From positions 1 to 13,941 of the forward strand of contig CAZBWE010000061.1 of assembly GCA_964495465.1 (NCBI GenBank): a stretch of DNA of 13,941 bases. Reading direction: 5' to 3'. The first letter of the stretch is position 1. Each line of letters opens with the position of its first letter. The DNA comes from CAZBWE01 sp964495465 (lineage in GTDB: Bacteria > Planctomycetota > Phycisphaerae > Sedimentisphaerales > Anaerobacaceae). Below the pieces are notes generated by a model. The model had not been told where the DNA came from. It was given only the letters and a program-made list of their open reading frames with translations, and searched no databases. Of the stretch, positions 6,068-13,451 are shown in pieces. The translations under genes were made by a program, and so were the position numbers.

Positions 6068-7984
6068 TTTTTTCAGCTGCTCGTTAAACATCCTCAACTG
6101 GACATCAATGGCACTTAATGCCCAATCGATGTAATGCAATTTGTGGGCGGGTCGATGATGGCCTTCATTCATCAAACCATCCCGGACGGTGCTTAAGAAT
6201 CTGCTGATTGTCATGGGACTGATTTCTGTAGGTTCGGCAGCCCAGTTTTTCAAATGGTCATACTCTCTCTGTAATTTTTTGCTGGTTCTTAATTGGATGG
6301 CGGTTAAATAATCGGCGGGATTATAGGCCAGCTGGAGACCTTTGAGGCACATAATTAACGGCTCATAATTTGTTCTTTCCTGAAGCCGAATAAATTTATA
6401 CTGTTGGATATGTGTAACTGCCTGCGTGGGAGGTCTGTCTGCAATTTCGTCCCCGCTGAGATACCATTTGCGCTTGCTGGTCCTTGCGAAGATGAGCTCT
6501 TCACCATAATCGTACTGCTTTATTTCATCATATCCCATTCTTGATACCCAGAGGTGTCCGGTCTCTTTCAACTCCAGGCCTCCGCCGAGGACAAGCAGGC
6601 ATTTGACAAAGCCCAAAGGCAGGACTTTTTGATGGTCAATTTGGTGTTTTCGCAACTGGAATGAAAGGTGCAAACTATGCGGCTTGACAGGGTAAAAAGC
6701 GACAATTTCCTGAATTAACTGATTAAGCAGCCAAGGGTCAGGGGTTGCCGGCCGCGACAGCTCACCGGAGATGTTTAATCTTCCCGGTGCAAGCTCCAAA
6801 AAACCGGAGCGGCGTTCCTGGTCGGTCGAACCGGTGTGGTCATCGATGTATCCGCCAAGCTTCCAGGTTAGAACATATAGATTAAAATCGTGAAAATATC
6901 TGAAGTCGTCATATACGGAGTCGAATGCTTTCCGGTCGTTTTTTTTCGGTGCGACGGCCGCATAGCCAAGATTACTCAATTCAATTTCAGCACCAAGGGG
7001 CATAAGTCCCGGTTGAAAGTTTGAACGAATCCGGTCCAAGTAGGCCTTTGCAATACGGATATCGAACATACTCTTTGATGCTCGTACGGAATATTTTATA
7101 TAGTCGATGAGGTCGTGCTTTTCATAAGGCATTGTCTGAAGACACTGCCCGATAATCAAATCAACCGCTTTGCTGTTTTCATTTATCATTTTCAAGGCGG
7201 CAAGCATACTGACGGAACGTTTGAAGTATCTATCGGAAATCTGCATATGCTCAAGCTCAAAACGGAACTTGGCTTGGATTTGCTCGTCGAATTGGTTGAG
7301 CAGAACCTGTTTTACAACCAAAGATAGATAATTTTTTATAAAGGGCTTTGCCTGCTGGTCGTCATAAAGATGTTTTATGCTCGGCCTGGAACGGTCGAGC
7401 TCATGCTCGAGATAATAGTCACTGACGGCGTCGGAGTGATAGTGGCTCATAACCAAATCACGCTCTGTGGTTGCGAGCAGCTCTCTCTGGGCCTGCCGTT
7501 CCATCTCGGCATCCATCATTCTTTCGCCCGGTCGGGTGTGCCTTTTCAAAAATTTATCAATTCTCTTTCGCAGCCAGAGTTCGTGTATCAGATTGACGTG
7601 GAATCTATCTCCGAAGTGTTTCCTCATCGACTCCGGACTAACCAGGTATGCCTGTGCCTTAATAGACCCCTGTGCGGTATTAACCAGCACAGTTTCTCTT
7701 TCGTATCGCTTGCCTTCATACTTGTCGATTTCATCCATTGCCCGTTCGGGGACGTTGTGAATTACAAGTCCTTCAATTCTTGATGAAGGCGCTTCGACTG
7801 CATAGAAATAGACGTTATCGGGGCTGACCCTGCGATATCCCGGCAGAAAAGCGGGTTCGGCTAAAAGGGTATTTTGGTCAGCTTTTGAGGTTTTTTTTGT
7901 GAAACTCAGGCCGCTGACGGACTGAAAGACCCTGCTGTCACGCAAAGAGCCATAGATAAAGAGATTAACAGTTGATTCGGCCAT
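6053..7984 (-). CDS. GGCT (AIG2-like) domain fused to an amidoligase-like region
   Basis: 643 residues, cytoplasmic, no signal peptide. Residues 7-118 form a gamma-glutamylcyclotransferase fold. YGSL at 11-14 is the substrate loop. E90, in DKYEGKRYERE, sits where the catalytic Glu of the family lies. EGLVIHNV and a C-terminal KAQAYLV complete the domain. Residues 121-320 are charged and helical, of unknown role. From 326 on, GAEIEL (E333, E335), GFLEL (E397), SLHLSFQL (H439, Q443) and FIRLQER (R533, R537) follow the order of metal- and nucleotide-binding motifs in glutamine-synthetase-fold COOH-NH2 ligases (amidoligases). That call is tentative because the motifs are diverged. GGCT-like domains are known partners of amidoligases, so one protein may both form and open gamma-glutamyl-type amide links. 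The gene converges on the Nudix gene with a 15-bp overlap. Confidence 0.7.
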   Translation of the reverse strand: MAESTVNLFIYGSLRDSRVFQSVSGLSFTKKTSKADQNTLLAEPAFLPGYRRVSPDNVYFYAVEAPSSRIEGLVIHNVPERAMDEIDKYEGKRYERETVLVNTAQGSIKAQAYLVSPESMRKHFGDRFHVNLIHELWLRKRIDKFLKRHTRPGERMMDAEMERQAQRELLATTERDLVMSHYHSDAVSDYYLEHELDRSRPSIKHLYDDQQAKPFIKNYLSLVVKQVLLNQFDEQIQAKFRFELEHMQISDRYFKRSVSMLAALKMINENSKAVDLIIGQCLQTMPYEKHDLIDYIKYSVRASKSMFDIRIAKAYLDRIRSNFQPGLMPLGAEIELSNLGYAAVAPKKNDRKAFDSVYDDFRYFHDFNLYVLTWKLGGYIDDHTGSTDQERRSGFLELAPGRLNISGELSRPATPDPWLLNQLIQEIVAFYPVKPHSLHLSFQLRKHQIDHQKVLPLGFVKCLLVLGGGLELKETGHLWVSRMGYDEIKQYDYGEELIFARTSKRKWYLSGDEIADRPPTQAVTHIQQYKFIRLQERTNYEPLIMCLKGLQLAYNPADYLTAIQLRTSKKLQREYDHLKNWAAEPTEISPMTISRFLSTVRDGLMNEGHHRPAHKLHYIDWALSAIDVQLRMFNEQLKKLPSV

Positions 7985-8016
7985 AAATTCGTGTTTCGTA
8001 TATCTTATTGCCGTAT

Positions 8017-8048
8017 ATAGTGGTTATCGTCTAAACGATAGATACTAT
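8017..8048. promoter_or_regulatory. 32-bp two-part dyad upstream of the GGCT/amidoligase-like gene
   Basis: ATAGT (8017-8021) and TATCGT (8025-8030) are mirrored exactly by ACGATA (8035-8040) and ACTAT (8044-8048), with symmetric 3-nt gaps and a 4-nt centre. It lies 33 nt upstream of the start at 7984 and 18 nt past the stop of the GT2 gene. No U-tract follows on the minus strand, so a regulator-binding site fits better than a terminator for GT2; both remain possible. Confidence 0.4.
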
Positions 8049-8065
8049 TTGTCATTTATTTTTGT

Positions 8066-8845
8066 TCAGGAGCTTTCTTTTCGAATTCGATTGTAGAGTT
8101 TAAACAATTCCTTGAATGCACGAAGAATTACTCGCAAATTACCGCCTGTTTGTTTACCTGCGGTGCGAGGATAGTGATGAACGCCTTTTTGTGTTATTCT
8201 GTAGCCCCTGCGGACGGACCGAGCAAGGATTTCAGCATCGATGAGTGCACCGGAGCTTGACAGCTCGATGCTGTTAAAAATTTCCCTTTTATATAATTTG
8301 AAGGCACAATCAATATCCCGAATATTCATACCAAAGAGCAGGCAGGTGAGCTTTGACCAACACCAGCCGTTAATCTTCCGAATCAAGCTGTCCTGGCGAT
8401 TTAACCGATAACAACTAACGATATCGTATTTATCCATCAACGGCATCAGCGGCGGCAACTCGCTGATATCGAACTGGCCATCACCATCGGTATAAAAGAC
8501 CAGGTCTTTTTCGGCTGCACAAAAGCCGGACTTTAAGGCGGCCCCATACCCAAGATTGGTTGGATGGTGGACGACCTTTATTTTGCTGTTCTGGCTGGCA
8601 ATTTCGTCCGAGATTCGGCCGGTCGAGTCCGAACTACCGTCATCAATAATGATAATCTCGAAGTCACAGCCCGTTTTTTTGAGAACGGCAAGGGCTTTTT
8701 CAACAGTGCTGGTAACATTCTCCTGTTCATTGTAACAGGGGAAAAAAACACTTATAGAAGGCATTGCTCGAGGTTCAAAAGACGGCTTTAGGCCTGCTGT
8801 CGGGTCGTTACCACCTTTTGGTTTTGAGCAACTGGACTCGTTCAT
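8066..8845 (-). CDS. Glycosyltransferase family 2 (polyprenyl-phosphate sugar transferase-like)
   Basis: Up to 259 residues, GT-A fold. ISVFFPCYNEQENV (31-44) starts the nucleotide-binding strand. IDDGSSD (67-73) and the metal-binding DGD (120-122, in YTDGDGQFD) follow, then IRDIDCAFKLYKREI (175-189) and a late basic HYPRTAGKQTGG. These fit the dolichyl-phosphate-mannose synthase/GtrB/ArnC-like group, which loads a sugar on a polyprenyl phosphate. There is no C-terminal membrane pair, so it is probably a soluble or peripheral enzyme. It overlaps the upstream membrane-protein gene by 38 bp and is the last gene of that operon. The first 27 residues look non-conserved, and ATG 8764 (MPSISVFF) is an equally good start. 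The upstream GT-C-like protein could use the lipid-linked sugar it makes; this is inference. Confidence 0.88.
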   Translation of the reverse strand: MNESSCSKPKGGNDPTAGLKPSFEPRAMPSISVFFPCYNEQENVTSTVEKALAVLKKTGCDFEIIIIDDGSSDSTGRISDEIASQNSKIKVVHHPTNLGYGAALKSGFCAAEKDLVFYTDGDGQFDISELPPLMPLMDKYDIVSCYRLNRQDSLIRKINGWCWSKLTCLLFGMNIRDIDCAFKLYKREIFNSIELSSSGALIDAEILARSVRRGYRITQKGVHHYPRTAGKQTGGNLRVILRAFKELFKLYNRIRKESS

Positions 8846-11258
8846 TAACGTATTCTTTCAATTTGGCACTATAAGATTGCACAAGCTCAGTGTTTTTTTG
8901 CCTTTGGGCTTCAGCACGTAAATATGAGATTGCGTTCAGGGCAGCCGCAATTCTATTATGATAGCCGTGCTGTCGAACGTAAACATTTTTATTTTTCTCG
9001 AAATCATCGAAATATTCTTTGCAGAATTCATCGACCTGCTTTCTTAACTCAGGAAATCTTGACGCATATAATATTTTCTGCATTGGGACCTGCGAGGGAT
9101 TTATCCCGAAGGCCTTGATAGCATAATCAAGGCCTTTCTGTTTTGTTTCAATTTCCGTGTGAGCAAGCATAATGTGTGCAAGAATGAGATATTTTGAGAA
9201 ATCATTCGGATAGACGGTTTTTCCATCCCATATTCCCTGGTAAAGCTGTAGGGCCTGTGGGGTTGTGCCATCGACGAATAGTTTCTGCCCGTTATTCAGG
9301 AAGATAAGCCGCCAATCGGGACTATATTCGAGCGCTCTTACAAAGTGATATCCACTTTTGTTGCGTTCACTATAGACGGCGGCAGGCATTAAGACCACCC
9401 ATACATCATATTTTTTCATCTGCTGGTTTACCCATTGTCCGATTTCTTTGTAATCATCAACAGTCAATATATCTTCTAATCTTCGTCTGGTTGCTTTGGC
9501 TCTCACCTGAGCCTGTTGAATGGTTGGGCCTGCGGACATAATGTATGTCCAGAGGTCGAAAGTTCTTCTGTCATAAGCCGCCTGCGCCCTTCCATCCATA
9601 AACAGTTGCAGAGGCGTTTTACCTGTGTTTGGATCGGGCTCCTGCGCCCAGGCGATGAAGCCGCCTTCCGTCCAGTAATTGAACATTTTGCCTTTCAGCT
9701 TATTGTCTTTTATGAATTGCCCGGCGTAGAAAGGTTTTGCATCGGATGCTGTCATCCGCATAAAAACGGAGTTTAACCTGTCGTTGGTCGGCCAGGGGTC
9801 GAGGTAAACACGCTTGAACTTGAGTCCCCACCAGGTACCGAAATACGAGACGGCCACAGCCCCGGCAAGGATTAAAAACCACTGCAGGTTGTCCGGCATC
9901 TGGGGGACAGCGAGGCGATTATTTTTGCGTAAGTTTCGAGCAGCCGAGACTGCACGAATCATCTGGTCAATAAACATTGCCAGTATCGGACAGGCGGCAA
10001 TGGCAGCTATGGGTATGAACCTGCGGGAACGAATCGCCATATAAATTGTAAGAGCCGCAATGGCCATTAACGGTAAATCGATTTTAGGAGAGTCATACTC
10101 ATCGGGGGGTTTTATCTTTCGCTGAGAACTCTTTTTAATAGAACGAGAAGATGATATCAGGACAACTGCCCAGAGCAACAGGAGCAGCAAGGCCATAATA
10201 TACATTACCAAAAAAGGAACGGCGGTGCCGACAGGATTGGTCCAGTCAAAAGCGGGATGCCATTCGTGGACATCACGCCACCTCTCGGCGTGTTTGCTGA
10301 AACTGATGATGAAGGTATGAGTCAGGTTCGTTAAATGAAATGGATTAAACAGAACCGTAGCCACGAAAGCAACAAGACCAGCGGCTATAGTGTGGTATAT
10401 ACCCTTTAAGCCAATAGAAGTGAACCTTTTTTTGGAAGCGATCGTCAGTATGTTCAGGGCCACAAACGGGACGAGCATTATGAATACATATATATATCCA
10501 CCGTGAACGTTGCACCAGAAAACCGTGACGGGGACAATTAGCCAGATGTATAATATATTTCGATAAACAGCAAGGACAAGCACCAAAAGAAAAACCGCGA
10601 CCAGCATATTCGAGAATCCTGCAGGACGAACATCAAGGAACGACCGGCCAATGAACATTGCAAAGCAGGCAAAGACGACTGACAGGGCCGGATTTACCCC
10701 CAATATGCGGGCGATGTAATAAACACATATCACGGTGATTATGTAAATTGCGAATTTCCAGTAAACGAGAGTGTTAAATGAAAAGGTTTCAGCATCGGCG
10801 AAAGGTGATTTGGTTGTTAACCAGTAAAAGATGACGTGTGTAAGCCAGTTCTGGTTGACCCAGCCGGTGGGATGCCAGTATCTTACGGTCTCGATTCCGA
10901 CTTTATCAGTAATCCACTGTGCCCACTTTGGCCAGGTTTTTACCTCTTCCGGTGTTGGTCCTGCCTTGTGTGAATTTGCGCTGAAGGGCTCGATGGTGTC
11001 CACGCCGTGATTTAGAAAATGTCTTCCACAGGCCATTGCGACCCAGGTATCTCCGGCAGCGACCATATGGGTGCAGGCGTGGAATGCGAAAATCATCATT
11101 GCGAGCCAGCCGATAATCATAGGCCAGCCGGAAAAAGCACGATGAACGATTGACGATGGAGGAGAGTCTGGGCTTCGTTCTTTGTCTCTTTTTTCTCGTG
11201 ACTCGTCGAGCGGAACAAGTGGGTCAGGTCGTTTTTTCCTTCTTATTGGTTTAGCCAT
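8808..11258 (-). CDS. Polytopic GT-C-like membrane protein, function unknown
   Basis: 816 residues. A basic cytoplasmic tail (1-40) is followed by about ten hydrophobic segments, near 46-65, 166-188, 190-206, 214-232, 234-270, 288-305, 345-369, 396-430 and 459-475. The loop after the first segment has GDTWVAMACGRHFLNHG and WVNQNWLTHVIFYWL, then DVRPAGFSNML. This is the pattern of the GT39/PMT-like GT-C family that uses lipid-linked sugars, although a specific enzyme cannot be named. The C-terminal soluble part (about 480-816) has the FNYWTEGGFIAWAQ and LFMDGRAQAAYD motifs seen in these proteins, then a helical TPR-like tail. ATG 11258 overlaps the last codons of the aminotransferase gene by 16 bp, suggesting translational coupling, and its 3' end overlaps the GT2 gene. 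Confidence 0.75.
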   Translation of the reverse strand: MAKPIRRKKRPDPLVPLDESREKRDKERSPDSPPSSIVHRAFSGWPMIIGWLAMMIFAFHACTHMVAAGDTWVAMACGRHFLNHGVDTIEPFSANSHKAGPTPEEVKTWPKWAQWITDKVGIETVRYWHPTGWVNQNWLTHVIFYWLTTKSPFADAETFSFNTLVYWKFAIYIITVICVYYIARILGVNPALSVVFACFAMFIGRSFLDVRPAGFSNMLVAVFLLVLVLAVYRNILYIWLIVPVTVFWCNVHGGYIYVFIMLVPFVALNILTIASKKRFTSIGLKGIYHTIAAGLVAFVATVLFNPFHLTNLTHTFIISFSKHAERWRDVHEWHPAFDWTNPVGTAVPFLVMYIMALLLLLLWAVVLISSSRSIKKSSQRKIKPPDEYDSPKIDLPLMAIAALTIYMAIRSRRFIPIAAIAACPILAMFIDQMIRAVSAARNLRKNNRLAVPQMPDNLQWFLILAGAVAVSYFGTWWGLKFKRVYLDPWPTNDRLNSVFMRMTASDAKPFYAGQFIKDNKLKGKMFNYWTEGGFIAWAQEPDPNTGKTPLQLFMDGRAQAAYDRRTFDLWTYIMSAGPTIQQAQVRAKATRRRLEDILTVDDYKEIGQWVNQQMKKYDVWVVLMPAAVYSERNKSGYHFVRALEYSPDWRLIFLNNGQKLFVDGTTPQALQLYQGIWDGKTVYPNDFSKYLILAHIMLAHTEIETKQKGLDYAIKAFGINPSQVPMQKILYASRFPELRKQVDEFCKEYFDDFEKNKNVYVRQHGYHNRIAAALNAISYLRAEAQRQKNTELVQSYSAKLKEYVNERVQLLKTKRW

Positions 11259-12451
11259 TTTTCAAGCCGGTCCAATCCTTTAGTAATATTTTCGAGTGAA
11301 CAGGCGAAGCTCAAACGGACGTTGTTATCACAGCCGAATGGCAGTCCGGGAACGAGTGCAACATTGGCTTGCTCCAGAAAAGCTTGTGCAAATTTCATAC
11401 TGTTGTTAATTTTCATCCCCTTAATACTTCGGCCATAATGGCTCGAAACATCAGGGAAACAGTAAAAAGCGCCGGTTGGTTCGGGGCAATCTATGCCATG
11501 GATGCTGTTGAGCCTTTCGGCCATATATTTGCCCCTGCGTTCGAATTCTTTTCGCATACTCTCAATGACATCAGGCGCCCGAGGGTCGGTTAGGGCGGCG
11601 ATTGCCGCATATTGGCCGAAGGTGACAGGATTTGATGTCATATGAGACTGAAGACGCCCCATTGCTTTTATGACTTCAAGCGGCCCCGCTGTATATCCGA
11701 GACGCCAGCCGGTCATAGAAAAAGTTTTGCTGAGGCCGTTGAGGGTCAGGGTCCTGTTGTAAGCATCCTTACTCATCGATGCAAAGCTGACAAATTTCGT
11801 ATCGCCGTAGATTAGCTTTTCATATATTTCATCAGAAAGAACATATACGTTCGTTCCTTCGATGACCTTCGCAATGGCTTTTAATTCTTCAGGTGTATAT
11901 GTAAAACCTCCAGGATTATTCGGCGAGTTGAGCACGAGCATCGCAGTTTTCCTGGTGAGTGCCTGTTTTAACTGCGAAGGAGTCATTTTATAACTGTTTT
12001 CCTTGTCCGTCCGGACAAACTTTATGATGGCACCGGCAAGCTTTATTGTTTCCGGGTATGTTACCCAATATGGTGTCGGCAGTATGACTTCATCACCGGT
12101 GTCAAGGATGGTTTGCATCGCTTCATAAATGGAGTGTTTACCGCCGATGTTGACGATGACTTGGTCGGGTGTGTACTTTAGACCGTTTTCTCTTTCGAGC
12201 TTTTGAACAATAGCGGTTCGCAACTCAATTATACCGGAGGCGGGTGTATATTTGGTTTTTCCTTCATTCAGGGCTTTAATTGCCCGTTCTTTAATGAAGT
12301 CAGGGGTGTCAAAATCAGGTTCGCCTGCACCAAAATCGACAACGTCCACACCTTGTGTTTTCATTTGCTTTGCAAGTGCGGTAACTGCTATAGTTGCCGA
12401 AGGCGGTACGTCTTGAGAACGTTTACTTATTTTCATATTTTCACCTTTCAT
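11243..12451 (-). CDS. Class I PLP-dependent aminotransferase (aspartate aminotransferase-like)
   Basis: Up to 402 residues, cytoplasmic, fold-type I. It closely follows the Thermus-type aspartate aminotransferase layout: SATIAVTALAKQM, FGAGEPDFDTPDF, KTKYTPASGI, then SPNNPGG (N179), SDEIYEKL (D207, Y210), the PLP lysine K242 in NGLSKTFSMTGWRLGY, and R379 in VRLSFA for the substrate carboxylate. The usual NPTG is NPGG here. It would exchange amino groups between aspartate and 2-oxoglutarate, and members of this branch may also act on prephenate; substrate is inferred. ATG 12436 (MKISKRSQ) is the better start because AGGTGA stands 4 nt before it; 12451 adds only five residues. First gene of the operon with the GT-C-like and GT2 genes. 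No metabolic reason for that linkage is evident. Confidence 0.93.
   Translation of the reverse strand: MKGENMKISKRSQDVPPSATIAVTALAKQMKTQGVDVVDFGAGEPDFDTPDFIKERAIKALNEGKTKYTPASGIIELRTAIVQKLERENGLKYTPDQVIVNIGGKHSIYEAMQTILDTGDEVILPTPYWVTYPETIKLAGAIIKFVRTDKENSYKMTPSQLKQALTRKTAMLVLNSPNNPGGFTYTPEELKAIAKVIEGTNVYVLSDEIYEKLIYGDTKFVSFASMSKDAYNRTLTLNGLSKTFSMTGWRLGYTAGPLEVIKAMGRLQSHMTSNPVTFGQYAAIAALTDPRAPDVIESMRKEFERRGKYMAERLNSIHGIDCPEPTGAFYCFPDVSSHYGRSIKGMKINNSMKFAQAFLEQANVALVPGLPFGCDNNVRLSFACSLENITKGLDRLEKWLNQ
12437..12449 (-). promoter_or_regulatory. Ribosome binding site deciding start 12436
   Basis: On the minus strand AAAGGTGA (about 12441-12448) precedes ATG 12436 with a 4-nt spacer. It lies inside the reading frame that would start at 12451, which has only a weak GGAAAT before it. 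Confidence 0.6.
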
Positions 12452-12472
12452 ATTTCCATTTTGCCTGTGTAA

Positions 12473-12501
12473 ATACTATTACGGACAGCACAGCAAGTCA
12501 A
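12473..12501 (-). promoter_or_regulatory. Sigma70-like promoter of the aminotransferase operon
   Basis: TTGACT (-35, 12496-12501) and TAGTAT (-10, 12473-12478) on the minus strand are 17 nt apart. The start of transcription would fall near 12466, giving a leader of about 30 nt that carries the AAAGGTGA site. Both boxes match consensus at 5/6 positions. Confidence 0.6.
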
Positions 12502-12559
12502 GAATTTCTCGATGCTTAGTATTACAGCAGGTATCCGATATTAAGCAATCAGCTATCCA

Positions 12560-12588
12560 TTGACAACCACATATTCCGGTGCTAATTT
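12560..12588 (+). promoter_or_regulatory. Sigma70-like promoter of the lipoprotein gene, leaderless
   Basis: TTGACA (-35, 12560-12565) matches consensus fully. TAATTT (-10, 12583-12588) follows after exactly 17 nt. Six bases later comes ATG 12595, so transcription should begin at or next to the start codon. No SD motif precedes the ATG. The promoter is divergent from the aminotransferase promoter, with 58 bp between the two -35 boxes. Confidence 0.6.
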
Positions 12589-12594
12589 ACCTTT

Positions 12595-13443
12595 ATGTTT
12601 CGTATCTTGCAAATTGTGGTTCTGTGCTTTATGAGTTTGTTGCTGACAGGTTGCGATACTCTGGAACAAAACAAGCCGGTTTGGAATGAGGTCAGCTTCG
12701 GTGATTTGACTGCTGCCAACAATTATTCAATACCTCGCCCTCAGCTATTAAATACGATAAATTTTGACGTGCATATCTTTGAAATACCATCCGGCAATGT
12801 TGGCAAATTGAATACCGTCTGGAATTCTCTGCATACGAGTCCCATCCGGTTTAACAACTACCGTGCTTTCAATGGCAACTCGTTTATAGCCCGCTTTGGT
12901 CAGGCACTGTTGTTGGATAAAATCGAGGAATTGCTCGTGTCGGCCGGTGGGCAAAGAGCATTAAAGATTTCGCTGTTGATGTCTGCTAATCGGCCTAACG
13001 ATATTACTATCACCGGTTTGGATAAACAACAATCTGTTCATTATATATCAGCCGAAGGAACAAAGGAAACGGCAGCCGTCGGGCCTGGTATGCTTGTGCT
13101 GCGGATAAAAGCGGTCAAAGTTACCGGCTCGGAAGGGGTTTGCATTTTTGTTGCTCAGCCGGTGTTTACGCAGCCGGTAATGAGCTCAATCCCCGCTTTG
13201 GCTGAACGGGCAAAATTGCATGAATTTATTTTCGGTTCAGCGGCCTTCGGGTTGAAAATTAGTCCCGGAGATTTCGTTATCCTCGGCCCACAGAAATACG
13301 ACAGCAGCCGTTCAACCTTGGGAGGACTATTCTTCAGTAAGCCCGAAGGAACCCTATTCTTTACCAATACAGAGCATAAAGTACCCGAACATAAACCGTC
13401 TGTCAGGGTTTTGTTGCTGGTCTGCACCGGTGTAGGCAATTGA
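12595..13443 (+). CDS. Secreted lipoprotein of unknown function
   Basis: 282 residues. The N-terminus is a lipoprotein signal: MFRILQ, a hydrophobic run, then the lipobox LTGC with C20 as the lipidated cysteine after signal peptidase II cleavage. The following DTLEQ (Asp at +2) could in some bacteria favour inner-membrane retention; the rule is not proven for planctomycetes. The rest is a soluble alternating hydrophobic pattern without a domain I recognise. Segments such as TINFDVHIFEIP, ALKISLLMSANRP, MLVLRIKAVKVTG and GLFFSKPEGTLFFTNTE suggest beta-rich structure. The start is fixed by the promoter and by the signal peptide beginning at once. The DUF362 gene begins 8 nt after the stop, so the two are probably co-transcribed. 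No function is assigned. Confidence 0.85.
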   Translation: MFRILQIVVLCFMSLLLTGCDTLEQNKPVWNEVSFGDLTAANNYSIPRPQLLNTINFDVHIFEIPSGNVGKLNTVWNSLHTSPIRFNNYRAFNGNSFIARFGQALLLDKIEELLVSAGGQRALKISLLMSANRPNDITITGLDKQQSVHYISAEGTKETAAVGPGMLVLRIKAVKVTGSEGVCIFVAQPVFTQPVMSSIPALAERAKLHEFIFGSAAFGLKISPGDFVILGPQKYDSSRSTLGGLFFSKPEGTLFFTNTEHKVPEHKPSVRVLLLVCTGVGN

Positions 13444-13451
13444 GCGGGAGA

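Noticed and set aside
7370..7783. Plus-strand open frames opposite the GGCT domain
   Set aside because: Shadows of a minus-strand gene with YGSL and EGKRYER motifs; no independent evidence.
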